Source of the DNA: an uncultured Anaerolineae bacterium
Lineage (GTDB): Bacteria > Chloroflexota > Anaerolineae > Anaerolineales > UBA4823
Length of the DNA: 6,023 nucleotides
Reading direction: 5' to 3'
Assembly: GCA_937129505.1 (NCBI GenBank)
Contig: CAKZNJ010000443.1
Location: 1 to 6,023, forward strand
Part shown: piece by piece, positions 1 through 5,882 of the stretch
Layout of the letters: each line of letters opens with the position of its first letter
Position numbering within the stretch: position 1 is the first letter of the stretch
Translations under genes and position numbers: made by a program
Notes under the pieces: model-generated
Told to the model about the DNA's origin: nothing
Database searches by the model: none
What the model saw: the letters and a program-made list of their open reading frames with translations, nothing else

Positions 1-881
1 CCGCCCGCTTTGGCGTTGATTAAAGCCCGAACCCCGTAGGCTACGCCAGGATAGGTACTGTTTTGGCTAGCGATGATTCCCCCGATATGGGTGCCATGAC
101 CGTTAACGTCATCTGGGGAGGGATCGGTCGTGTTATAGGCGTCTCCCAAGCCGTCAAGACAGCGTCTTTGAGCTAACACCTTGCCGCTCAAAGCTGGGTG
201 GTTGGCATCTATGCCTGTATCCACGACTGCCACATCCACCCCTTGTCCGAAATAGCCTGCATCCCAGAAAGCGCGTGCCCCAGTGGCTGGGACGGAGATA
301 TCCAAGAGGGGCTGCAGAACTTCATCCTCAAATACTTCAGCAACCTGCGCCAAGGCTTGCAGTTCGGGGAGCCTTTCGGGAGGAACGCGCGCCGCCACGG
401 CGTTCAACAGCGTATATTGATGCACTACTTCTCCACCCCAGGCTTCGATTTGGCGAACCAGAGCCGCTTGGCTCTGCTCTACGCGGCGCAGACTGCGCTG
501 ATAAATCTCTTGTCGAGCTGACTGGCGAATCGCTTCGATTTGCTCGCCTTTTTCTCGCAAGAGGGATTGGGTAGCTTCGTCTAGTTGCTGTTGGGCGACT
601 TTACGGGCAAGGTCGTTCTCTTCTTGGCGGCTGAGGGGGCCTGGGTTACGGCGGCGCAGCTCGGCTAGTGGCTGAGCTTGGATCAGTTCAGCACTAGCAG
701 CTTGAAAATCAGCTTGTTTTTCTGCCCACACCCTTTCGGCAATTTCGATCTGGGGCTGTTCTTTCAGGATGATGATCACGGGCTGAAGCGCTTCCGAGGC
801 GGGTGCGCCGCCGCGAGAAATCAGAAGAGCGCTCATAGCAAACAAGCCCAACGCCGCCAGAAAAGCGAATACGACCTTCAT
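1..881 (-). CDS. Secreted subtilisin-like serine protease (peptidase family S8), N-terminal part; 3' end beyond window
   Basis: An open frame runs from the ATG at 881-879 to the window edge and gives 293 residues with no stop. Residues 1-30 look like a Sec signal peptide: Lys2, a hydrophobic core at about 3-21, then a small-residue stretch (APASEA) suited to signal peptidase I. Residues 34-42 (PVIIILKEQ) and about 151-187 resemble the two halves of an I9-type propeptide. Between them lie about 100 charged, Gln/Glu/Arg-rich, probably helical residues. The catalytic core begins near 195, with the Asp motif VAVVDTGID (Asp221) and the His motif NGHGTHIGGI (His262). The Ser motif lies outside the window, so activity cannot be judged. 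The expected role is an exported endopeptidase, autoprocessed after secretion, that degrades extracellular protein. No clear Shine-Dalgarno precedes the ATG, but the signal peptide begins exactly there, which supports this start. It is transcribed divergently from the Lon-like gene. Family assignment is firm; substrate is unknown. Confidence 0.93.
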   Translation of the reverse strand, partial: MKVVFAFLAALGLFAMSALLISRGGAPASEALQPVIIILKEQPQIEIAERVWAEKQADFQAASAELIQAQPLAELRRRNPGPLSRQEENDLARKVAQQQLDEATQSLLREKGEQIEAIRQSARQEIYQRSLRRVEQSQAALVRQIEAWGGEVVHQYTLLNAVAARVPPERLPELQALAQVAEVFEDEVLQPLLDISVPATGARAFWDAGYFGQGVDVAVVDTGIDANHPALSGKVLAQRRCLDGLGDAYNTTDPSPDDVNGHGTHIGGIIASQNSTYPGVAYGVRALINAKAG

Positions 882-892
882 AGAGGAATTTT

Positions 893-898
893 ATCATA
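893..898 (-). promoter_or_regulatory. Possible -10 element for the S8 protease gene
   Basis: The minus strand reads TATGAT at 898-893, one base from the TATAAT consensus. No good -35 hexamer lies at 16-18 bp. It sits only 11 nt before the ATG, so a transcript from it would have a leader of about 5 nt. That would agree with the missing Shine-Dalgarno. A 6-bp inverted repeat (TCTATC at 899-904, GATAGA at 915-920) lies just upstream and could be an operator. This is a pattern match only. Confidence 0.28.
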
Positions 899-973
899 TC
901 TATCTTGGTAATGCGATAGACTTTTTCTAGATGAGCAATCCAGATCTCGGCTCTAAGCGAATCAAAAGCGTTG

Positions 974-1008
974 TACAATACAGAAGATACCCTTTATTCT
1001 TGAAAGGA
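974..1008 (+). promoter_or_regulatory. Possible -10 element and ribosome binding site of the Lon-like gene
   Basis: TACAAT at 974-979 is one base from the -10 consensus and lies 36 nt before the start codon. No convincing -35 is visible. The purine run AAAGGA at 1003-1008 lies 7 nt before the ATG at 1016 and is a plausible Shine-Dalgarno. It selects the ATG at 1016 over the ATG at 1012, which is in another frame and meets a stop after eight codons. The ribosome site is well supported; the promoter is weak. Confidence 0.45.
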
Positions 1009-1015
1009 TCTATGT

Positions 1016-3460
1016 ATGATCGAGGAACTTCCAGCTGACCGTTTATATCATCGTTGTGACCCTGCCAGCATCCCCGTCGAATCAAGCCAGAGTTCCGGTC
1101 GCTTAAAGGCGATTATCGGTCAGGAGCGAGCTGTCAAGGCGATGAAGTTCGGCTTAGGGATTCAGAGCAAAGGGTTCAATCTGTATGTCTCTGGGTTACC
1201 CGGCACCGGACGTTCGACAGCGATCAAACAATTCCTCGAGGAAATCGCTGCGACGCAACCTACACCGCCCGATTGGTGTTATGTCAACAATTTTGCCGAC
1301 CCCACCCGCCCAAACGCCATCCTCCTGCCCCCAGGCCGAGCCATAGAGTTTCAAAAGGATATGGAGAATCTCGTTCGTGAGGCAGTCAGAGAGATACGCA
1401 GCGCATTTGAAAGCGATCAGTACGCTGCTCTGAAAGAAGAAACTCTGCGCGGCTTTCAACAGCAGAAACAAAGCCTGCTGGAAAATATCCATCAATACGC
1501 TCGGCAAGAGGGTTTTCTGATACAACCCACGCCGGTGGGCTTATTGACCATTCCTGTGGTGGATGGAAAGCCTTTAGAAGAAGCCGAGTTTATGCGTTTG
1601 CCCCCTGACCAGAAAGAAGAGATTATCCTGCGGCAGAAAAAAGTGCAGGAGGGCTTGGAGTCGGCTTTACGCCAAGCCCGTAATATTGACCGTGCCGCTG
1701 CTGAAGCTTTACAACAACTGGATCAACGGGTAGCCTCATTTGCGATGCAGCGTATCATCGAAGAGCTAAAGGAAAAATACCACACCGTGGCGGAGGTCAA
1801 TGATTTCATTGATCAAGTACAGAAGGACATGTTGGAGAACCTTGCCTTGCTTCGGGGAGATGGCGAAGGAGAAGAAGAAAGTCAAAGTCCTCCGTTGACG
1901 CGCCGCAGCCGTCAGACTCCTCTACGCAAGTATTCTGTCAATGTGCTGGTGGACAACTCAAATTTGGGGGGTGCACCGGTAATGGTGGAGATGAATCCCA
2001 CCCTGCCCAACTTATTTGGCAAAATTGAACAGGAAGCCCAATTTGGCGCCTTAGTGACCGACTTTACTCTCATCCGTCAAGGTGCCTTGCATCGCGCCAA
2101 CGGAGGCTATCTTGTTTTACCTTTCCATCAACTGTTAGCCAATCCCTTCGCTTGGGAGTCTTTGAAGCGGGCGCTTGAGAACCAAGAGATCGTCGTCGAA
2201 GAAATTGGCGAACGGATTGGCTTCGCCACGCGCAGCTTAAGGCCTGAACCCATCCCATTGACGGTGAAGGTGATTCTGATCGGAACGCCTGCTTTGTTCC
2301 TGCTGGCTCAGGAGCTGGATGATCAGTTTGCGGAATTGTTTAAGGTTAAGGCAGACTTCGATACCGTCATGGAGCGCGACGATCAACGCATTGCAGATTA
2401 TCTGGCGTTTGTTGCTACCTTGTGTGAGAATGAAGGGTTGCTCCATCTGGATCGAGAAGCATTGGCGCGCTTTGTCGAAATTGGCTCGCGTCTGGCAGAA
2501 GATCAGCGCAAACTCTCGGTGCGCTTTCGTGAGCTTTCGGATATCCTGCGCGAGGCGAGTTATTATGCTCAACAAGACAGCAGTACACGAGTTCAAGTGC
2601 AGCATCTGGAGAAAGCTCTGGTCGAGCAACGCTTGCGGTCGAACCTAATTCAGGAACGAATTTATGAGATGATCCAGCGTGGTCTCTTGAAGATCGATGT
2701 GAGCGGTTGGGAGGTAGGTCAGGTGAACGGTTTGTCTGTAGTTTCTTTGGGCGACTATAGTTTCGGGCAGCCCAACCGCATCACGGTGAGCGTAGGTCTA
2801 GGCCGCGAAGGCCTGATCGACATCGAACGCGAAGCCAAACTTGGAGGTCCAATTCACACCAAAGGGGTTTTGATCCTCGGCGGTTATCTGAGTGAGAAAT
2901 TTGCCTATGACAAACCGCTCAGCTTGGCAGCCAGGCTGGTGTTCGAACAGAGTTACAGTGGCGTTGAAGGAGATAGCGCTTCTAGCGCCGAGTTGTATGC
3001 CCTGCTCTCCGCCCTAGCAGAGGTGCCTCTGCGACAGGGGATAGCGGTCACCGGCTCGATCAACCAGAAGGGTGAAATTCAGGCTATTGGGGGCGTCAAT
3101 GAGAAAATCGAGGGATTCTTCGATGTCTGTCAGGCGTTAGGGTTGGATGGCAATCAAGGCGTAATCATCCCAGCCAGCAACGTGCAAAATCTAATGCTCA
3201 AAGAAAGCGTACGTCTTGCGGTGCAGCAGGGCAAATTCCATATTTGGGCGGTTAACACAGTAGAAGAAGGTATCGAGATTCTCAGTGGCCTGCCGGCGGG
3301 CAAACGCAGGGCAGACGGACGCTATGAGGAGGATAGCATCTTTGCCCGAGTCGATGCCCGCCTGCGCATAATGGCGGAGCAAATTGAGAAATTTGGCCGC
3401 CCCACCGAAGGGAGTCTATCTTCTAGCCCAGAAGACAAACAGGAAACCCACGGCGAATAA
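1016..3460 (+). CDS. Lon-family Ser-Lys protease, LonB/LonC-like, cytoplasmic (814 aa)
   Basis: This is a soluble Lon-like protease without the LonA N-terminal substrate domain and without the membrane insertion of archaeal LonB. A split AAA+ module comes first. The Walker A region is GLPGTGRST (60-68), with Arg66 where Lys is usual. A helical insertion spans about 110-280, ending in an acidic then basic linker (282-305). The Walker B-like strand is ANGGYLVLPF (361-370), with Pro369 where an acidic residue is expected. A sensor-1 region lies near 419-425 and a sensor-2-like segment near 499-507. The S16 protease domain spans about 565-770 and has the catalytic dyad Ser654 (GDSAS) and Lys697 (GGVNEK). 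The 43-residue spacing equals that of E. coli Lon Ser679/Lys722. The expected role is degradation of damaged or unfolded cytosolic protein. ATP dependence is doubtful given the nucleotide-site changes; LonC of Meiothermus is a known ATP-independent relative. The last 14 codons and stop overlap the opposite-strand gene. Family is certain; the subclass is inferred. Confidence 0.93.
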   Translation: MIEELPADRLYHRCDPASIPVESSQSSGRLKAIIGQERAVKAMKFGLGIQSKGFNLYVSGLPGTGRSTAIKQFLEEIAATQPTPPDWCYVNNFADPTRPNAILLPPGRAIEFQKDMENLVREAVREIRSAFESDQYAALKEETLRGFQQQKQSLLENIHQYARQEGFLIQPTPVGLLTIPVVDGKPLEEAEFMRLPPDQKEEIILRQKKVQEGLESALRQARNIDRAAAEALQQLDQRVASFAMQRIIEELKEKYHTVAEVNDFIDQVQKDMLENLALLRGDGEGEEESQSPPLTRRSRQTPLRKYSVNVLVDNSNLGGAPVMVEMNPTLPNLFGKIEQEAQFGALVTDFTLIRQGALHRANGGYLVLPFHQLLANPFAWESLKRALENQEIVVEEIGERIGFATRSLRPEPIPLTVKVILIGTPALFLLAQELDDQFAELFKVKADFDTVMERDDQRIADYLAFVATLCENEGLLHLDREALARFVEIGSRLAEDQRKLSVRFRELSDILREASYYAQQDSSTRVQVQHLEKALVEQRLRSNLIQERIYEMIQRGLLKIDVSGWEVGQVNGLSVVSLGDYSFGQPNRITVSVGLGREGLIDIEREAKLGGPIHTKGVLILGGYLSEKFAYDKPLSLAARLVFEQSYSGVEGDSASSAELYALLSALAEVPLRQGIAVTGSINQKGEIQAIGGVNEKIEGFFDVCQALGLDGNQGVIIPASNVQNLMLKESVRLAVQQGKFHIWAVNTVEEGIEILSGLPAGKRRADGRYEEDSIFARVDARLRIMAEQIEKFGRPTEGSLSSSPEDKQETHGE

Positions 3461-4156
3461 TCCTGCCAGCAGAAATGCTTGGAAGAGGGGCGGCAGGCCA
3501 ATTTGAAAAGCGATAAAAACGATCAACGGAAAGCTTAAAACTAGAATCGCCAGCAGGGCTACAATTCTGCGCGCTTTCTTCTGTGCCAAGACGACGCTAT
3601 CCTGTTCAAGCGGCTGTTCCTGCTCGATAAACGCGCCTGCCTCTGATTCGGGTCCGACAACTTCTGCCGATAGGATGGTCGGCATCATGCCGCTGAGATA
3701 ATAAACCCGATAACTTGTGCCCATCTCAAAAGCCTCCAACTGCTCGAGAGTGAGCAAGCGAATTTTGCTCTTACCGATTTTGAGCTCGAAGGTTGCCGAG
3801 TCGGGGCGAATTTTGCCTGGCAGTGCTTCACCCTCGGCAATTTGGATGATTTTATGTTTGGTGGCGGCAAGGTGTTTACGGCTAGAAAGAAGACCGAGGA
3901 CCAGCACTAACCCAATCACAGCTGTCACGATAGCTAGCGTGGTCAGCGAGTCTGGGTCGGTCAGGCTCTTAACGGTGCCTGAACCAAACGAGAAAAACAC
4001 GATGAGGCCGATGGTGCCAAGCATGACAACGACAAAAAATGCTAAGCCGGTTTTGAGACCTGCTCTAGCCGCCTCCCGACGGGCTTGCTGACGATTGGAA
4101 AGCTGACCCTGCCGGTCAGCTAGCAGGTCATTGCTATTAATAATGATAGGTGTCAC
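3416..4156 (-). CDS. Hypothetical membrane protein, four predicted helices with a cytoplasmic middle domain (246 aa)
   Basis: I do not recognise the family. The sequence gives a hydrophilic N-terminus rich in Arg/Gln (10-35), helices at about 37-58 and 72-91, a soluble segment at 92-196, then helices at about 197-219 and 223-243. Positive charges flank each pair (RRxxxRxxxK before helix 1, RK after helix 2, KKARR before helix 3, ARR at the end). By the positive-inside rule both termini and the middle segment are cytoplasmic. Residues about 102-168 look beta-rich (e.g. FELKIGKSKIRLL and YRVYYLSG) and then become acidic. The start is GTG at 4156-4154: an in-frame TAA lies 15 nt upstream with no ATG between, and the first internal ATG falls inside helix 1. 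No Shine-Dalgarno is evident, so the exact start is uncertain. The 3' end overlaps the Lon-like gene by 45 bp. Protein-like hydropathy over the whole length supports a real gene; the function is unknown. Confidence 0.8.
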   Translation of the reverse strand: MTPIIINSNDLLADRQGQLSNRQQARREAARAGLKTGLAFFVVVMLGTIGLIVFFSFGSGTVKSLTDPDSLTTLAIVTAVIGLVLVLGLLSSRKHLAATKHKIIQIAEGEALPGKIRPDSATFELKIGKSKIRLLTLEQLEAFEMGTSYRVYYLSGMMPTILSAEVVGPESEAGAFIEQEQPLEQDSVVLAQKKARRIVALLAILVLSFPLIVFIAFQIGLPPLFQAFLLAGLFAVGFLFVFWARR

Positions 4157-4188
4157 GCAAGATTTGATTTAGAGGGTGAATTTCCATG

Positions 4189-4377
4189 TCAGCGTCCCTC
4201 AAACACCATAGAACGATCATAGGGGTTATTTAGGAAGAGATCAAAGGTATCCTGTTGCGTGCGCCAAGGGCTTTTGTCGCTTGACTTGTAGGCAAATCGT
4301 CCATCTCCAATATAGTTGTTCGGTGGATAACCTTCGGCATAAGGTGCAAACCGCACCGCCTTTATGTTTTGGTACAT
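4189..4377 (-). CDS. Small hypothetical ORF, possibly a gene remnant (62 aa from ATG)
   Basis: The ATG is at 4377-4375 and the TGA at 4191-4189. The same frame stays open upstream to a TAG at 4485-4483, giving 97 sense codons with no other ATG or GTG start. The protein is hydrophilic and aromatic-rich (e.g. FAPYAEGYPPNNY, DTFDLFLNNPYDRS) and looks more like a piece of a folded protein than random translation, but I recognise no family. There is no Shine-Dalgarno before the ATG. The stop lies 32 nt before the GTG of the membrane protein on the same strand, so co-transcription is possible. It could be the 3' end of a decayed larger gene, a small real gene, or chance. A rival reading on the plus strand covers the same bases. 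Confidence 0.3.
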   Translation of the reverse strand: MYQNIKAVRFAPYAEGYPPNNYIGDGRFAYKSSDKSPWRTQQDTFDLFLNNPYDRSMVFEGR

Positions 4378-4690
4378 CGAGGCTCTGTTTTGTTCTACGA
4401 TGGCATGGAATATCCTATCCGAATGAAAATGTTGGTAGAAGGGTTCGGATTGGCAATTTTTGCTGGGCTGGTGCTGAACTGACTAGCAAGGGTTAGGAGG
4501 TTTAACATTGCATGGGTCAGTGGAGGAGAATAGGTTTTCATCTTTTATCCTTTGGAGAATCAGAGTATATAAGGTCGAGTTTATCATAATATTCCCTATT
4601 TTGAAAAACGTTGAAGTCTATTCCAGTCTGTGTTCTGAAGGAGGAGCATAAGCCAATTTGAGTGGGAATTGCATCGATCAAGTACTCTGT

Positions 4691-4850
4691 GGAATGACAA
4701 TCTCTTGCCGTGTCATGTCGAACAAAGTGACGCCCGAACGTCCTTTCGAACGCAGTGAGAAACCTTGGGAAAATATTCCTCACTCACTGTCGCTCGTTCG
4801 GAATGACAGGGGAGAAGCGCTGCGCTCGTTCGAAATGACAAGGGGATGGA
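4691..4850. repeat. Intergenic palindromic repeat cluster (TGTCAT...ATGACA type)
   Basis: The core is an imperfect inverted repeat from TGTCAT (4711-4716) to ATGACA (4803-4808). The left arm contains CGAACG then AGTGAG (4747-4759); the right arm contains CTCACTCACTGTCGCTCGTTCG (4780-4800, arms differ by small insertions). A second right arm follows: GCTCGTTCG plus AAATGACA at 4824-4840 repeats GCTCGTTCG plus GAATGACA at 4792-4808 with one mismatch, 32 nt apart. A further GGAATGACA stands at 4691-4699. The form resembles the REP/MITE-like noncoding repeats scattered through many environmental bacterial genomes. No transposase is present. RNA from either strand could fold into a long stem. Confidence 0.75.
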
Positions 4851-4995
4851 AGTCGTTGCTCTCTATCGGAGTGATATGGGGTTGAAGTAGGTGTGCTGCC
4901 GATGAGCACTGGCAGGGTAGACATTCTCGTCCGTATAGAATTTTGAGGAGTCCTCTCTCTATTGCTTAGGTATGAGACCGCTAGTGATAGAATTC

Positions 4996-5004
4996 TGATA
5001 CAAT
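4996..5004 (+). promoter_or_regulatory. Extended -10 promoter upstream of the SAM hydrolase gene
   Basis: TGATACAAT matches the extended -10 form TGnTATAAT with one mismatch. No good -35 is visible, as is common with extended -10 promoters. Transcription would begin near 5011, which puts the hairpin at 5013-5033 at the very 5' end of the RNA and leaves a leader of about 70 nt. The same TACAAT core occurs before the Lon-like gene. Confidence 0.42.
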
Positions 5005-5012
5005 TAAGTTGT

Positions 5013-5059
5013 ACCCCCGTAAGTGACGTGGGTGAATTTCTCCCTGCTGGGTATTGAGA
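5013..5059 (+). promoter_or_regulatory. Structured 5' leader: two tandem hairpins before the SAM hydrolase gene
   Basis: Hairpin 1 pairs ACCCCCGT (5013-5020) with ACGTGGGT (5026-5033) around the loop AAGTG, with one C-T mismatch. Hairpin 2 pairs TCTCCC (5039-5044) with GG...GAGA (5049-5059), with a bulge. Neither has a following U-run, so they are not simple terminators. I see none of the conserved cores of TPP, cobalamin or SAM-I riboswitches. They could stabilise the transcript or form an unrecognised regulatory leader. Confidence 0.35.
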
Positions 5060-5068
5060 TCGCTGTGT

Positions 5069-5075
5069 GGAAAGG
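5069..5075 (+). promoter_or_regulatory. Ribosome binding site of the SAM hydrolase gene
   Basis: GGAAAGG lies 6 nt before the ATG at 5082. It supports that start over the ATG at 5054 in another frame, whose product has no family features. Confidence 0.6.
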
Positions 5076-5081
5076 CGTTAA

Positions 5082-5870
5082 ATGCCGATCATCACTTTGA
5101 CGACCGATTTTGGATTAAGAGACAGCCATGTTGGCGCGATGAAAGGGGTGATTTGGAAAATCGCCCCGCAGGTGCAGATTGCGGATATCACACATCTGGT
5201 CTCCCCTCAAAACATCCAAGAAGCAGCACTCTTGATCCGCCGCGCAGTGCCTTATTATCCTGCTGGGTCGATTCATGTCGTAGTTGTGGATCCAGGCGTT
5301 GGCACGGCGCGACGCCCTATTGCCGGCCGTCTAGGCGATCAGTTCGTTGTTGGTCCAGATAACGGTGTTTTCACAGCCTTGATAGAATACTATGAAAGTT
5401 TGGGCAAACCAACTGAATTTGTGCACCTCAACCGCCCTAACTTCTGGCTTCCCAAGGTCAGTTATGTCTTCCACGGGCGGGATATCTTTGCGCCAGTAGC
5501 TGCCCGTCTTGCCTATGGGGTGCCACTTTTCAACCTTGGCGAATCGATTACGGATGTGGTGCGCTTGCATCTCCCTCGACCGCTTGCAATCGCCGAGGGT
5601 TTGAGGGGGGAGGTCATTCACGTTGACCACTTTGGGAACATCTATACCAATATTATGCGTGAGGATGTTGCTGAGCGACAGGTACGGAAGGTGCTCCTAG
5701 CTGGCACTTTCCTGACCGATTTCGTCAATACTTTCGGTGAACGAGAGCCGGGCTGCTTGGTTAGCCTCTTCGGCAGCAGTGATCATCTCTTGGTCTGCGA
5801 GGTAAATGGCAATGCTGCCCGGCGGCTGGGGGTAAAGGTGGGTGATCCAGTGGATGTGCATTTGGAATAG
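5082..5870 (+). CDS. SAM hydroxide adenosyltransferase (DUF62 / SAM-dependent chlorinase-fluorinase family), 262 aa
   Basis: The family hydrolyses S-adenosylmethionine to adenosine and methionine, with activated water as nucleophile in the hydroxide type. It is cytoplasmic and usually trimeric. The hallmarks are present: the N-terminal ITLTTDFG motif with Asp9; VVDPGVG (68-74) with Asp70; Arg77; GPDNGVF (91-97); FHGRDIFAPVAA (130-141) with His131; and the C-terminal HVDHFGNIYTNI motif (180-191). Asp70, Arg77 and His131 match the Asp-Arg-His triad known from the archaeal hydroxide adenosyltransferase PH0463 (Asp68, Arg75, His127). This argues for hydroxide transfer and against halogenation. 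Length is normal for the family (about 250-280). The gene has a good ribosome site and a structured leader, and is followed after 12 nt by an ABC ATPase, so the two are probably one operon. Family assignment is firm; the hydrolase rather than halogenase call is inferred from the triad. Confidence 0.95.
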   Translation: MPIITLTTDFGLRDSHVGAMKGVIWKIAPQVQIADITHLVSPQNIQEAALLIRRAVPYYPAGSIHVVVVDPGVGTARRPIAGRLGDQFVVGPDNGVFTALIEYYESLGKPTEFVHLNRPNFWLPKVSYVFHGRDIFAPVAARLAYGVPLFNLGESITDVVRLHLPRPLAIAEGLRGEVIHVDHFGNIYTNIMREDVAERQVRKVLLAGTFLTDFVNTFGEREPGCLVSLFGSSDHLLVCEVNGNAARRLGVKVGDPVDVHLE

Positions 5871-5882
5871 CTTTATCTGGCT

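Larger units (their letters stand above)
4157..5081. other. 925-bp region without a confident gene
   Basis: Between the GTG of the membrane protein and the ATG of the SAM hydrolase I find no convincing complete gene. The region holds an unassigned reading frame (4189-4482), a stretch with no visible signal (about 4486-4690), a palindromic repeat cluster (about 4691-4850), two small overlapping inverted repeats (4893-4915), a short palindrome (GAGGAGTCCTC, 4945-4955), and the promoter and leader of the downstream operon (4996-5081). Such length next to dispersed repeats fits a decayed locus or a past insertion site, but that is inference. Confidence 0.6.

Noticed and set aside
198..574. Two plus-strand open frames (198-521 and 275-574)
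   Set aside because: They lie antisense to the S8 protease, whose minus-strand frame carries signal peptide, Asp and His motifs; they have no recognisable features.
2070..2648. Open frames on both strands inside the Lon-like gene (2070-2258, 2237-2629, 2319-2648)
   Set aside because: Overprints of a frame with clear domain motifs throughout; no ribosome sites or protein-like hydropathy.
4495..4589. AGGAGG (4495-4500) followed by ATG at 4512 and a 25-codon frame
   Set aside because: The spacing of 11 nt is long and the peptide has no notable feature; a good Shine-Dalgarno match alone is not enough.
4538..4783. 81-codon minus-strand frame
   Set aside because: Its N-terminal third is translation of the palindromic repeat cluster, there is no ribosome site, and the rest resembles no family.
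4691..4850. CRISPR array
   Set aside because: Repeat copies are imperfect, of different lengths, inverted as well as direct, and not separated by equal spacers.
4893..4915. Two mutually exclusive short hairpins (GTGCT/AGCAC and CTGCC/GGCAG)
   Set aside because: Five-base stems with 7-10 nt loops arise often by chance; no U-run or leader peptide suggests attenuation, and they lie upstream of the predicted promoter.
4996..5081. TPP, cobalamin or SAM-I riboswitch before the SAM hydrolase
   Set aside because: The leader of about 70 nt is too short and lacks the conserved core sequences of these classes as I know them.
5082..5870. Fluorinase or chlorinase activity for the DUF62 protein
   Set aside because: The Asp70-Arg77-His131 triad is that of hydroxide adenosyltransferases, and there is no sign of a halometabolite gene cluster.
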